From NCBI GenBank assembly GCA_944472135.2, contig OX235266.1:14239925-14303924 (forward strand): DNA of 64,000 nt, written 5' to 3'. Of this stretch, positions 10,146 to 21,322 are shown piece by piece. Positions within the stretch are counted from its first letter, which is position 1, and each line of letters begins with the position of its first letter. This DNA comes from Trichobilharzia regenti (lineage: Eukaryota > Platyhelminthes > Trematoda > Strigeidida > Schistosomatidae). The notes under the pieces are model-generated. The model was not told the DNA's origin. It did not search any database and worked only from the letters and a program-made list of their open reading frames with translations. Both the position numbers and the translations under genes were made by a program.

Positions 10146-10164
10146 TTAAAGGAAGTCTATCTAC

Positions 10165-10578
10165 TCTTCTACTTATTTATGCAGCACTGTTTCAACTACA
10201 GACGCTGGCACAGACGATAACGTCAAAGCCAGGATCTGAATAGCAAGACAGACTTTGACTATGCAGAAATCAGTGTGGAAATCTGATGACCTTAGTGTAA
10301 AGAACATGATTCAAATTTTTATTGTTAGTGCCAAGTGAATTAGTGCTTCTCTATAAGTCAAAGACTTGGCGTGAGCTTCACGGAAACCATTCACTGCAGA
10401 CTGAGGTCAGCTATCAACAGCTGCCTTCTCTGGCTCTATACTGAGGATCAGATGGCCACGAACGATTAGCAACAAGGAACACTGACAGGCGACAGGCAAA
10501 TCAACAACCTACTGCTGAACAAGTATGCAAAAGAAAATGAAATAATTCGAACACATTGTGAGAAGGCTGCAGAGTGAA
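10165..10578 (+). pseudogene. RTE-A remnant, C-terminal
   Basis: Collinear decayed fragments of the RTE-A C terminus: 'DDNVKARI' equivalent at 10215, 'CLLWLYTEDQMATND' equivalent near 10430, and 'QVCKRK' near 10525. It is broken by frameshifts and merges at its 3' side with a hammerhead-SINE. Confidence 0.65.
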
Positions 10579-11065
10579 CTCTCAGGTTTTCCAATGGTTC
10601 TGGGACTGATTTCAGCACATGACGAAGTCCGGTAACCAATCACAACAAATCCCTGCAAACCAACATTCGAATATCAACCTGGTGCTCACTGACGAGTGGC
10701 CCTATCCAGGTGGGTGGTTATCTGGGTTCTAGTGATAAGTAGTTGACAGTGGGGTACAACAGGTCTGGTGTGAGGACAAGTACTCACCACCGATGACATT
10801 GGCTAGTACCCGCTGTGCTATAACTTGTGTGAATGGGCAGAAGTTGGAATTCACGGACAGGCTAGTAAATTGGGTCCCAGTGGTTGAATGGTCTATGAGC
10901 TAGCTCGACTTGTAACCGAAAGGTCCTTGGCTTTAACCCCGTGACATGAGTGCGAACTTCTGAAGAGTCCCAATCTAGGGGGATGAAACAGCTGTGTCTG
11001 TTGTGCGCGGCTGGTCTTCCAAGGATTCTCTAACCGATGTCATGTAACCCTGAAATCCTTTGAGT
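10578..11065 (+). mobile_element. Hammerhead-SINE, tandem (partial + full unit)
   Basis: A 3' end of one unit (10578-10680, ending CCTGCAAACCAACATTCGAAT) is followed directly by a full unit (10681-11065), both on the plus strand. The repeat-to-repeat junction is the same as in the 39650-40470 dimer. The ribozyme of the full unit has core CTGAAGA, but stem II ends GGAT, and an extra G lies before the cleavage triplet, so it is probably inactive. Confidence 0.7.
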
Positions 11066-11214
11066 TGTATTTCCTAACTACTGTTTATTCGATTGAATAC
11101 GGCTAGTTATGGAACCCAAATCCTCTCGGCCACTATAACCACCTCCTGTTTAACAGATATCAGTTGTTATTCCACTAGAGTAATTTTGTATTTCTCTTTG
11201 CTTGGTTTTTATTG

Positions 11215-11425
11215 GACCGAAATGCCTCGCTTTCAACGGTATGTTGGCTCCTAGTGCGAACGTTTTTAATAATATCTAAAGGTCGATATAATGTGATTTG
11301 TCTAGTGGTAGCTCAGGAACCTAGTGAATACCTCTTTAATATTTAAAAATGATGGTTACTGAATTCGATTCTTGTTGGAAATACCATCACTCCCTGAGGA
11401 TTCGGTGACTTCCGGAAGAGGAGAT
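11215..11425 (+). repeat. Decayed tRNA-promoter-like repeat
   Basis: The segment ATTGGACCGAAATGCC also occurs at 37073. It is followed by TCTAGTGGTAGCTCAGG (A-box-like) and GAATTCGATTC (B-box-like). This suggests a very old tRNA-derived element, but no ribozyme or boundaries can be defined. Confidence 0.3.
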
Positions 11426-11539
11426 TCAAACGGGATGAAAAACGCCAACTTGATCCAACTGCTAGTCAATATTCTGCTGAATCACACTATACTCATTTTT
11501 TGATTTCATCGAAACATCCATACTAGGACAAGCAGATAT

Positions 11540-11730
11540 GTCAAACAGGAAGGTCCTAGTTTCGAAGCCTGGTGGTGGATACGTACCACTGAAGAGTCCC
11601 AAACTGGGACGAAATATCTATTCAGCACTTCCAGCTGGTTTACCCCAGTGGCTCTCTAACCGTTGTCAGCTTATGGTGAAATCCTGTAAAATAAATCAAA
11701 TCAAGTCTCTGCGAACCAACACTTAATGAA
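11540..11730 (+). mobile_element. Hammerhead-SINE, 3' half
   Basis: This plus-strand copy starts within the tRNA-like region (GGTCCTAGTTTCGAAGCC) and runs to the usual 3' end (GCGAACCAACACTTAATG). Its ribozyme region (about 11583-11625) keeps CTGAAGA and GAAA, and has an unusually strong stem II, GTCCC/GGGAC. Helix I and stem III are altered, so cleavage is uncertain. Confidence 0.7.
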
Positions 11731-11739
11731 AAGAATATT

Positions 11740-12705
11740 CTTTGCTCAGTTTTTTTCTTATTTATTACACAAAACACTTTACAGAATCAGTTTGAAGCAA
11801 GAATGCACAATCGTTTCCAGACTGGTTATCTAGAATTCATTCATTCATTCATTCAAAACACTGCTGCTCATATGATGTTTCTCTTTCATCATGTGATTTT
11901 ATACTACACATGAGCAATTTTCTAAAATTGTAAACTCTATTTTCTAATTCTTTGAACTTCCTGTCATAAGATAAAGCCTTTTTGTCAAGTGATGACTTAA
12001 TTGATTCGTGTTCATAAAGCCATTACGTGCTTGAAATAAATTATACATTAAACTTTGATAAATGTAGAATTTAGTATTGGTCCATTGGACTTATTCAATG
12101 ATTCAAGTTCATTGAGTGACCTTGATAGTAGTTGAAAGAAATTACTTGATATAAACAAAAAATAACAGAGGTAACTGGAATATGGCTTTTGGGACTGTTA
12201 AAGTGGAAAGCTGAAGTATGGGCTGAGAATGGTGCTTGTCACTGCGAGTAATCGAGATAGTTTCGAGTTTTTTAGACTGTTGTTTTTATGAAATCAAGGG
12301 TAATTGAAGGTAGTATGACAGATACTCTGAATTGCAGCAGAATTAGAAGCATAGGCTTCTGAATCACTAGTACGGATCAGTTCCACCTGAAGTATGAGGT
12401 CCAACGGGTAGCTAGGTCACATTTGATGGCACTCATCTTGATTTGTGTCCAAATGTCATTTGAATAAATGATAAGTTGCTTTCAATATTAACTGGTTTAT
12501 TAGACATATGATTTAAGAATTTAAAAAACGCATATACACGACTTCACTGTTTACAGGCGACTCAGCAACTGAACTGCTGACATAGAAACCTCGAAAAAAT
12601 AACAGCTAAAACAGTTTTTGCCCCACAACACTGTGCTTACAATTCACTACTCGTTGTGTAATTCCAACTCAGGTGAAGGATAAGCTACTGGGCCTAGCCA
12701 ATTCA
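11740..12705. other. No gene seen; (ATTC)n at 11831-11852
   Basis: AT-rich sequence without convincing ORFs or recognisable mobile elements, apart from a short ATTC microsatellite. Confidence 0.4.
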
Positions 12706-12735
12706 ATGTGTATTTAGTAGAAAAAAGACAAGTAG

Positions 12736-12781
12736 TTCAGTGAAGAGTCTCTTTTCGGCGAATTCATTTTCATAGCTGTAC
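12736..12781 (-). ncRNA. PLE-1 hammerhead-like fold, left arm
   Basis: This is the minus-strand counterpart of 14770-14815. It keeps the GAAA block and a stem III like that of the right arm, but one change in the GCTG helix I strand (CACTG) and the non-canonical first core block make self-cleavage doubtful. Confidence 0.35.
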
Positions 12782-12925
12782 AATCGCAAATATTGTACAT
12801 GGTTATTTGTGTGTGTGTGTGCATACATTAAATTTGTCAAACGAAAATACAATTAGTAAGTTCAGATGAATTGGATGTCGATAAGAGGATAGCAACAAAA
12901 GTGATGAGTTGTCAAAAGAAAAAGA

Positions 12926-14389
12926 ATGCAAACCCAAAAGTTAATCACTCATGAACTTTATGATCAGATCCGATCGACAGGGTCAACAATACGAAGACTG
13001 TATGGCTTACCAAAGGTACATAAAGCCAACCTCCCACTTCGTCCAATTCTGGATATGTCAGGTTCCCCGTACCATTCAATAGCGAAATGGCTCACTGACA
13101 TTTTAGAACCTGTACGAAAAAGAATGTGCCACTATTCACTTCGTGACACTTTCCAATTCGTCGATTACATTAAAGATATCAATACAAAGAACAAAACTAT
13201 GCTCTTCCTCGACATTGAATCACTATTTACCAACGTTCCACTCACAGAAACTGTCTCTTACATTTGTCACTATATCGACGAAAATCAGCTGAACATCGGA
13301 TTACCGACGACCTGTTTAAAAGAACTACTACTGAGGTGTACACTCAATGTACAATTCACATTCGACGAGGTTATTTACAGACAACGAGATGGGATCGCAA
13401 TGGGATCTCCACTGGGCCCATTACTAGCAGACTGCTTCATGGCAAGCCTCGAGAACGGCCCACTCAAATCGATCATCGACAATTTCCGGTTGTACGTTAG
13501 ATATGTTGACGACATCTTTATCATCTGTGATGACGTTCACGATCTCAATCAACTACCGCAAATATTCAACAAATGCCATCCAGTCACTAAGTTCACTCTG
13601 GAAACTGAAAATGAATCTAAAATCCCTTTTCTTGATGTTGAGCTTACAAGGAGAGATGACGGAACTTTAAGAAGATCAGTCCATAGGAAACCCACTTGGA
13701 ACGGACAATTAACAAGTTTCTACAGCTGGGTACCAATCAGTCGGAAAAGAAACCTAATTAAATCCTTTGCCACTCGCGTCAGACGCATCTGCAGCTCCGA
13801 CACCATGGAAGAAGAACTAAACTTCCTGAAAGAAATCTTCATACAAAATGGCTACCCACCAAGATTCGTAGACAAAAACATCAAACAGAAAAACCAAAAG
13901 CAAGAGACACCATCCGTGCCTAAAAAGATACTTTATATGAACCTAGACTTCAAAGGAGACCTACTTAGTGACGTCCTCAGAAGGAGAATTTCCACCTCTT
14001 TAGGAAGAACTTTCCCTGCGGCAACATTAAGAATAGTGTTCTCCAGTCGCCCGCTGATCTGCAGAAACCCAAAGGACAAGATTCCGCACATGACCACTTC
14101 TATGTGTATATATCAGTTCACCTGTTGCTGTGGAGCCAGGTACATCGGTCGTTCAACGCGCATCCTGTCAAAAAGGGTCAAAGAACACTATCCAGCGTGG
14201 CTACAGAAAGGAAATAACGGCCATATAAGGAGTGCAATAATCGAACATCTCGTCACCACTGGTCATTCCATCTCAACAAACGCCTCCTTCAAAGTAATCT
14301 ACAAAGTGAAGAACAACCTTCTAAAGACAGTACGATTCCGTCTTCTTTGCATCGCAGAAGCCCTAGCCATTCAGTTGGTGGAACCATAA
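12926..14389 (+). CDS. PLE reverse transcriptase-GIY-YIG endonuclease, N-truncated
   Basis: This encodes the core enzyme of a Penelope-like retroelement, which copies element RNA into DNA at a cut chromosomal site. In order it shows RT block 'LYGLPKVHK' (about residue 25), 'LFLDIESLF' (first catalytic Asp, about 93), 'AMGSPLGPL' (about 157), 'RYVDDIFII' (catalytic YVDD, about 192) and 'IPFLDVELT' (about 235). A basic linker follows, then the GIY-YIG domain from about 394 ('FTCCCGARYIGRS', 'RVKEHYPAW', 'AIIEHLVTTGH'). The N terminus before RT block 1 is missing, and no natural start codon can be chosen. A TAA cuts the frame a few codons before the family's 'ELCIQK' end. Of the PLE copies in the window it is the only one with an uninterrupted RT. 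Confidence 0.9.
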   Translation: MQTQKLITHELYDQIRSTGSTIRRLYGLPKVHKANLPLRPILDMSGSPYHSIAKWLTDILEPVRKRMCHYSLRDTFQFVDYIKDINTKNKTMLFLDIESLFTNVPLTETVSYICHYIDENQLNIGLPTTCLKELLLRCTLNVQFTFDEVIYRQRDGIAMGSPLGPLLADCFMASLENGPLKSIIDNFRLYVRYVDDIFIICDDVHDLNQLPQIFNKCHPVTKFTLETENESKIPFLDVELTRRDDGTLRRSVHRKPTWNGQLTSFYSWVPISRKRNLIKSFATRVRRICSSDTMEEELNFLKEIFIQNGYPPRFVDKNIKQKNQKQETPSVPKKILYMNLDFKGDLLSDVLRRRISTSLGRTFPAATLRIVFSSRPLICRNPKDKIPHMTTSMCIYQFTCCCGARYIGRSTRILSKRVKEHYPAWLQKGNNGHIRSAIIEHLVTTGHSISTNASFKVIYKVKNNLLKTVRFRLLCIAEALAIQLVEP

Positions 14390-14769
14390 CTATGCATACA
14401 AAAGAAAATTATTCAACCACTTCTACTCGCATGGTGACAACTCCGTTGATTTGACCTAACTTTTCTTTGTTTGTTTGATTTGACCTTACTTCTGTTTGTA
14501 TGCTTATTTTTCTAACTTAAAACCCTTGTGTAATTCTGTATATTATTTTGTTTCCATGTACACCCTGAGCACAACTCATTCATCAAACTATTCATGCCAT
14601 TACGTAACTCTTATTTAACAATCATTTGTGACAACTCATCACTTTTGTTACTATCCTCTTATCAACATCCAATTCATCTGAACTTACTAATTGTATTTTC
14701 GTTTGACAAATTTAATGTATACACACACACACACACACACACACAAAATAACCATATATATTTGCGATT

Positions 14770-14815
14770 GTACAGCTATGAAAATGAATTCGCCGAAAAG
14801 AGACTCTTCGCTGAA
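14770..14815 (+). ncRNA. PLE-1 hammerhead-like fold, right arm
   Basis: CAGC and GCTG can form helix I, CGCCGAAAAGAG contains the GAAA block, and AAGA/TCTT makes stem III before a TTC cleavage-like triplet. The first core block (CTATGAAA) departs from CUGANGA. A (AC)n microsatellite precedes it at 14719-14745. Confidence 0.4.
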
Positions 14816-14879
14816 CTACTTGTCTTTTTTCTACTAATGTTCGAATGGGAATTATTCATCAGTGTGTATTTATAAATTT

Positions 14880-15245
14880 AACTGTTCATGTGCAGATATT
14901 TACAGCAGACAGGTAGAACGATTCGGCAAGCCAACCGTGGTCTTCAGGAGCATTACCCAACGTGGTTAGGTAAAGGAGCCATAAAATCAATCATAAGTTC
15001 CATCCTGGCAGACCAAACGGATAGCAAGCAAAATACTGACAAAAATTCAGCTTATACAATTCTCTATAATGTGTGCCACCTTAAGTTGGTAGGTTTTAGG
15101 CTGCTAAGCTTAACGGGGGCAGTTGCTATAATGATTTTTCAAAGCAATCTCTGTGTTCAGAAAAAGTTACTTTCAGTCTCTACCCCTGCCTTGGCTTTAA
15201 ACCCCAATAAAAAAATAGTTATCTCTTCAGGTGACACCAGAAAAC
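14880..15245 (+). pseudogene. PLE fragment of another lineage: GIY-YIG part
   Basis: The open stretch 14888-15250 reads 'YLQQTGRTIRQANRGLQEH', 'YPTWLGKGAIKS', then 'LSLTGAVAI' and 'LCVQKKLLS'. This is the GIY-YIG end of a PLE that differs clearly from PLE-1. It lacks the RT and the first GIY motif. It lies directly beside the target duplication of PLE-1, so PLE-1 may have inserted into or next to it. Confidence 0.65.
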
Positions 15246-15249
15246 TGTA

Positions 15250-15670
15250 AATATTATCTTATTATATTTTTATTCCATTTATAATGCTAACTGTATTGTC
15301 AATATCATATTGTGCTGTAGTTGTACATATTATTCCCGGTTTCGCAATGTACTATCATTATTATTAGTAGTAGTATTATTATATTATCTAATCGTAATGT
15401 GACAATAGTTATTTTCCCCTCTACCCCGACAAGATTGTACATTCCACCTATAAAACACTCACCAATGCCTAGACTATATAAACACTTGAATGAATTCATC
15501 CTTGTTATTATTACTGTTATGATCACCTCGATTGTTATCCACAATTATTTCAAATCCCTGAACTCTGATACTACATTCCATTGACCACATTAATTCAAAT
15601 ACCTATGACTAATACTTTATTATATGAATGTAGTAAGCCTGATGAGAATTTACTGAAAATACTTACTAGC
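15250..15670. other. No gene seen
   Basis: AT-rich stretch with TAT/TAG microsatellite-like runs at 15355-15390. Short open frames on both strands look like chance, with biased hydrophobic composition and no motif. Confidence 0.4.
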
Positions 15671-15678
15671 TTAAATCG

Positions 15679-16195
15679 CGCTCTTCAAGTATTGTTTTTT
15701 AGGGATTTGAGTGATTGGTTACAAGATTTCATCATGAGCTGACATCGGTTATAGAGAACAATTGGGAAAACAGCGATGAGTACCTGGATGGCTGTTTCGT
15801 CAGCACAGTTTGGAACTCTTCATCAGTACGCACCCTCCGGGTTCGAACCCACTACCTGATGGTTACAAAACGAGCCGGCTTGTAGACCATTAAGCTATTG
15901 GGATCCGATCCTATGGCCAACCCATGAATTTCAACTTCTGCCAATTCACGACATAGCGCAACGCTAGCTAATGTCTTCAGCGGGTATTTTTCCTCACACC
16001 CGACCTACTGCAGTACTCTACTACTCATAACTTCCCACTAGAATTCCAGGTAACTACCTACTTGAGTAGCGTCAGTTGTCAGTGAGCATCTCAATGACAT
16101 TCAAGTATTGGTTTGTAGGGATTTGATTGATTGGTTACAGGATTTCATCATGGTTCTCTAACCAATGTCAGTTCATGATGAAACCTGGTAACCAA
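15679..16195. mobile_element. Hammerhead-SINE: minus unit, tandem start, short plus arm
   Basis: A full minus-strand unit (15679-16095) is followed by the 3' start of a second minus unit (16100-16155) that flips into a short plus-strand piece (16155-16195). A possible 7-bp duplication, TAAATCG (15672-15678, 16196-16202), surrounds it. The ribozyme near 15790-15830 reads ATGAAGA at the core, so the invariant C is lost. Confidence 0.7.
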
Positions 16196-16202
16196 TAAAT
16201 CG

Positions 16203-16345
16203 TATTCTGTTAGATATATCATACAGTGAAACAATGCTATTATTTATTGAATGATGAAGTTTCAAACACAATTTACTGTTCATAATCATATCATTAGAGT
16301 GTAACTATACAGCTTCGAAACTTGGTTCTATTTCGCCTTTTTGCC
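16203..16345 (-). repeat. PLE-3 3' end remnant
   Basis: On the minus strand it reads ATGATATGATTATGAACAG, then TGTGTTTGAAACTTC and ATCATTC. This is the 3'-terminal hammerhead-like block seen in PLE-3 copies at 24490-24560, 31990-32060 and 53650-53720. Confidence 0.6.
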
Positions 16346-16349
16346 CCTA

Positions 16350-16770
16350 CTGCTTAACCATTCCACCAATCCAACTTATATTGTTGTAGGGTAGGATGAA
16401 CTGAAATCAACATATCGGCTTCTCTGTGTACGTTATCTGTAAGTAATAATGTGGCGTGATTATGAGGTCGATAGTAAGCGACTAAAAATTGAAATCAACA
16501 TTTTAAGACAATGGCTACAGAGGTTGAAGTGTCTTTTCTTTAAAAATCTGGATTTAGTTTACGTTGTGGTCTTAGAGTAGTCTCATTGGACAAGTTTTCG
16601 TCCTTCTTTATTTAACCTTGAGCTAATCTCTAGCCAATCACAGCAATTTATTCTGAACTAGACGAATTTTGATGTGGCTAAGAATAAATAAGTACGATCG
16701 ATATATGGACAATACCTACAGGTTAATAGTTTTTGTCTAAATAGCTATAAACGAGCACTAGTCAAAACTC
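16350..16770. other. No gene seen
   Basis: No convincing coding or RNA gene. It could include the decayed N-terminal part of the PLE remnant that follows. Confidence 0.35.
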
Positions 16771-16774
16771 TATA

Positions 16775-17445
16775 CTATAGAGCTAGGAAAATGTGCTCTA
16801 CAGAGAAATTAGAGGAAGAATTTTTGTTTCTCGAAAAGATGTTGAAAAAAACAGCGGTTACCCTCAAAGGCTGATTAGAAGTAAAGAAGATCTGAAGGCT
16901 CAGATATATCAGGCTAATCACAGTGGGAGAAAAGCCCATCTATATTCAGCTTGATTTTAAAGGCGAAAATATTACAGCAAATGTCAACAGAAGGCTGATG
17001 ATGCCACACTAGCCAGAGCCTATCCTCCAGCTAAACTGGTTCTCGTCTATCGGACAACATGCTATTTGGTGTAATCGAAAGTCGGTGGATATCCTTCTCA
17101 TGTTAACTACAGCTATGTACACAAATTTACATGTATCTGCGGTAGCAGTTGCATTGGAGGAACAGGAAGAAGGGCATATCTGAACATGTGCTAAAAAGCT
17201 TGACGCTAAAGGGAACAAATACTTTAGACAGTGCCATCGCCAGACATCTCCTTGACACGGGTCATTAGATGGACGTCTCTTGATCAATCAAAATTATCAA
17301 TACGGCACAAAAGAGTTCAATTCTCCTGAAGTCTGCCGAGGCAATCTCCATCAAGCGCCTGAAACCCAATTTATGTGTTCAGAAGAAAGCGGTTATCAGT
17401 CTTTTCTTACCTTGTTAACTGGGTCCTCTTATCTTCTTTTTTATT
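16775..17445 (+). pseudogene. Old PLE remnant: linker and GIY-YIG
   Basis: Scattered frames give 'IQLDFKGENI' (compare 'LDFKGD' of PLE-1), 'KFTCICGSSCIGGTGRRAY', 'AIARHLLDTGH' and 'LKSAEAISIK' followed by 'LCVQKKAVI'. Many frameshifts separate them. This is an older, divergent PLE. A (TTTT)-rich 3' region continues to about 17640. Confidence 0.65.
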
Positions 17446-17839
17446 TAATTATATAATGCCGAAAATTTCTATTGTGTATGATTACTATTGTTCGGGATAA
17501 AGTGTTTATATTTTTTTTAGCATTGTATGTGTTTATTGATTGGTTGATTGATTTTTTGTTTAAAAATGAACCGTCTGTGCAATTATATTCAAATTGTTTC
17601 TGTAGATACACTTAGTAATGACTTCGGGCTGTAATCAGCTGATGAGAAGCCAACGAAATAAACAATGGTGTTAGTATTTTATTCTGTAAAAACTATTGTT
17701 TTTGTTTTATTTAAACACAATATGTTTCTCCTAAATATAGATGTGTTACCAAGCCGCTTATCTTCTCCCGTTGTACTAGTATTTAACTTCCCAGCTTCTT
17801 TCCTTTTTAGGTTACCATCAAAAACCCTATTCCTGATGG

Positions 17840-18300
17840 AAAGTTCAGTGCTACTATACGGATCGGAGACTTGGCGCGTCATAAAGAGCATCTCGAACAA
17901 ACTACAATCCTTCATCAACAGCTAGCTGTCTTCGCTCAATATTACTCAAGATCAGATGGCTGGCCAGAAAAGATCAGCAACAGGGATCTCTGGGAACGAA
18001 CCGACCCAGCAGGAACCGATTGTGCGACATATAAGCAGAAAGAAATGGAATTGGATCGGCTGCCCATAGTTTGAGGAAACCATCAAGTGACATCACTAGA
18101 CAGGCCATTGCTCAAGTGGAACCCGAAAGGAAAGCGGCGAGTTGGTCGTCAGTGCAAGGGTGACTTGGAGGAGGTCATGTGAAGATGAGATGAAAGAGTG
18201 TGGGCAGACTTGGAGCGGGATGAAAAAGTTGGCAGAAAGCCGAACGCAATGGAGACGTGCAGCTAAAGCCCTATGTACCTCTAGGAATTAAAGGATACAA
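17840..18300 (+). pseudogene. RTE-A remnant, C-terminal end
   Basis: This is a close relative of the end of the full RTE-A ORF. It shows 'LLYGSETWRVIKSISN' at 17852-17900, then frameshifted 'KIRWPEKISNRDLWERT' and the terminal 'ALCTSRN', ending in a short AATAATGATGG tail. It is 5'-truncated, with no flanking duplication recognised. Confidence 0.8.
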
Positions 18301-18479
18301 TAATAATGATGGAAAGTTAAACATTAGGGCTTAAAGAGAACACATACATTAAAAGAGATATTTGAATTTCAGTCTATCACACTGTATGTCAGTACACATA
18401 CGACTGGAAAAATAGGGTAAAAAAAACTAAACAGTACCTAGGAAAATTTTAGACTTATCAATTGTCCTCATAAATTACT

Positions 18480-19750
18480 CAGGAAGTATGTAGGAAAATA
18501 TGGAACATATGGCTTATTGGGAAAACAATAACTTGTTATCCAGAGCACAACATGGCTTCCGAGGAAACCTCTCATGCCTGTCAAATCTCCTCACTGCAAG
18601 AGAAAGCTGGTTGAAATCAAGGAACAACAGAAGACCCGTTGACGTCGTCTTCATAGGCTTCAGCCAAGACTTCGATAAAGTCCCTCACAAAAGACTACTC
18701 ATGAAGCTGGAAAGTCTTGGTATCAATGGTAGCTTACTAAACTGGATTAGGGAATTCCTCATAGATAGGGGGCGGAGGGTCAGAATCAACTCGAAACTCT
18801 CCTCCTGGACAACAGTGCGCAGGGGAGTGCCACAAGGCATGCTACTCGGACCTCTCCTACTTATTTTGTATATCAATTAGTTATCTCTGCTCACTAATTG
18901 CCCTGTGGTACTATACACAGACGACTTAAAAACCGGGAGACAGCTGAAAGGCGACAGTGATACTCTCACTTTGCAAGAAGACCTCAACAATCTGTTCGAG
19001 TGGTCCAGAGAATGGCTGCTCCCGATCGATGTAGCGAAATGTGCAACCATGGGCATCGGACACGCAAACATCAGCCCCTATGAACTAGAGGGAATAACAC
19101 TTCCATCAGTTCACACTCACTTGGATTTAGGTGTGATAGCAAGCCACGATTTAAAAACTACAGCACACTGTTGAGCGATGGCTGCATGTAGTTTCAGACC
19201 TTTATAAGCAATTGTGAGAGCCTTTACTAGAATCATCAGAGATATGTTCACCTCCTTATATACATCTCTGGTGAGGTCAAGATTGGAAAAGTGTATCCAG
19301 GCAGCCAGTCCTTGTCTAAAAAAGGGATTCATACATTCTAGAAAGGGTTCAAAAGAAGGCAACACGTATGATTCCTAACATGACTAATTTATCATACGAG
19401 GAAAGACTAGACAGTTTAAATCTCTTCTCCCTGTCATACCGTAGGCAGAGAGGAGATTTAATCACAATATTTAAAATTTTAAATAATGACTACGGATCTG
19501 ACCTATTCTCTCTTTTCCTTCCTATCAGGTCGAAACACCTTAGAGGACATAGTAGGAGAGTTGAAAAGACAAGAAGAAACCACATTGCTGAGGGGTTATA
19601 AACTCTTGGAACTGACTCCCAGAGGAAGTGGTGTCTGTAACCTCAACTGATTCATTCAAGAACGGTTTGGACAAGCACAGAAATTTACTAGAGAAGGATT
19701 AACATAGGCTCCAAGCCTTCTATCCACAACCGATAAATCTGAAGTTTAAT
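18480..19750 (+). pseudogene. CR1-like LINE remnant, RT to C terminus
   Basis: Three open segments follow each other. 18500-18880 holds RT blocks ('QHGFRGNLSC', 'FSQDFDKVPH', 'GVPQGMLLGPLLLILYIN'). 18905-19174 continues past the catalytic box ('VLYTDDLKTG', a YTDD in place of YADD). 19368-19601 carries the C terminus ('YEERLDSLNLFSLSYRR'). This layout is that of CR1-type LINE reverse transcriptases. Frameshifts and a stop at 18878 inactivate it. The copy ends in (AAT)n at about 19760-19800. Confidence 0.8.
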
Positions 19751-19869
19751 AATAATGGTAGTAATACAGATAATAATAATAATAACAATAATAATAATGA
19801 AATGCATGACAAGCATTCACAGAATGATGACAACACTATAAGTAATGAAGTTAACTCATTATAAATACT

Positions 19870-20240
19870 TCCATACGAAGAAGGAACTTCAGAAAACTTA
19901 GACAGAACTGTTGACAGTGTAGGTATAAAAGTGACATTCAGTCACACACAAACCCACTTAGAAACAAATCATATCGGTTAAAGGAGTTCATCAAACAAAA
20001 CAATTTAGTTTATCTAATACCCTGCTTGAATGATTGTCAGGACAAATACATAGACCAAAATAGTAGAACAGGGGCAGTCAGATTAGCTGAGCACAAAAAA
20101 CCTAGCAAAATCTAGATTGGTTGACCCAAATAAGATACGAAATCTGGAGAATAGTTCAGCTATAGCCCTACGTGCGATTGCACATAACTATACAATAGGA
20201 TGGGATAAGATGTCATTTTTAAAATCTAATGCATAATCTT
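19870..20240 (+). pseudogene. PLE-3-like remnant: GIY-YIG part
   Basis: Decayed frame with 'NLVYLIPCLNDCQDKYIDQ' and 'VRLAEHKK', followed by 'NSSAIALRAIAHNYTIGWD'. These are the GIY-YIG and distal blocks of a PLE. The last part matches 31715-31800. The catalytic Gly of the second motif is Asp here (YID), so nuclease activity is unlikely. Confidence 0.55.
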
Positions 20241-21240
20241 TGTTTTTGAGCTAAGCTATTCATCATCTATATATAAGTTTATGAGTGAATTACAGTTTAA
20301 GCATAATTACCGCAGTATATCTGAGTAGTTAACTGCATATGCTAGATGCTGTAAGCCAATGTATTTCAGCTTGATAAAAATGCAGAACGTGTGTTATAAA
20401 ACGAACTATATGACACATTTATATAAACTGTCCTCTTCATTCTATAAACATCCAACAGATTCTCTTTAGTTTATTCACTGAGTCATTTTTCGTTTATAAG
20501 GCTCAATAAACGGAAGTTGCTAATATCAAGTGTTGTATGCATTTCTAAGAAATAAATACTTTAAATCGATTGACTGCGAAAATTTTTTTTCTTGTTACTT
20601 TTCATGATACATTTCTCAGCAGCCCATCCCTAGTATCTGGGAGTGACTCCACACTCGGATACAACTAATCCCTGGACAACTACCTTTCAATACCATTGTA
20701 GATATTCATTACTTCTCATATAGTCATTATCATTAAGAAAATAAATCGTATTTGTTTTTCAATATAGCGAAAATACTCATTCAGACATCTATGAAATACA
20801 AAATAATTGAGAGAAGAATATCCTTTTCGATAAATTCCAATTCTGACTCTACAATTATATTTATGTTTATATACATAGAGATTCTGGAAACTATAACAAT
20901 TATTTACCTTTCGAACACTGAATCCAAGAATACAATCTTATTGACAGATAATACATATAACTACTTGGATTTGTGGAATTTTTAAACATAAACACATCTA
21001 TAATTGTATATATTGTTGGATTTATATGTTCAAGTTGCTCCAAGTCAGTGAGTTTATGGTTAAGATATCATTTTAGTTAACTGTGCTGAACTATATTGCA
21101 TGTTGTCTTATTGTATAGTTGTCGTCGCTTTTTGCCCTTTTTTCTGTGAACTGTTTCCTTTGTTGATGTTGTTCTCATTGTTTGTCCGTTATTTTCTGAT
21201 TTTGAGGGGAGCAACCCAAAAAGTTGCTTCTCTCTAAACT
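20240..21240. other. No gene seen
   Basis: Very AT-rich kilobase without convincing ORFs. The right part may contain 5' untranslated sequence of the RTE-A element that follows, because no clear element border could be placed before 21271. Confidence 0.35.
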
Positions 21241-21322
21241 TTAACTTAATGTAATCATTCCTTTCTCAGGCGTGAGGCTAGCAACCCCACCCTGTAAACA
21301 AAATTGCTAAAGAAACTTCAGT

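Larger units (their letters stand above)
12717..14862 (+). mobile_element. Penelope-like element PLE-1, foldback insertion with 10-bp TSD
   Basis: The element has two arms. The left arm (12717-12914) is a minus-strand copy of the PLE 3' untranslated end. The right arm (12915-14862) is plus-strand and holds the RT and GIY-YIG ORF followed by the same 3' end. A 10-bp duplication TGTGTATTTA (12707-12716 and 14863-14872) brackets the whole, showing one insertion event. Both outer ends are 3' ends of the element. It is 5'-truncated, starting just before RT motif 1. A (CA)n tract lies in each arm near the same relative place. Confidence 0.85.

Noticed and set aside
15305..15584. Overlapping Ile-rich ORFs on both strands
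   Set aside because: Low-complexity AT-rich sequence; composition explains the open frames.
17630..17675. CTGATGAG ... CAACGAAA looks like a hammerhead core
   Set aside because: No pairable stem II, stem III or helix I can be drawn; chance occurrence of short core words.
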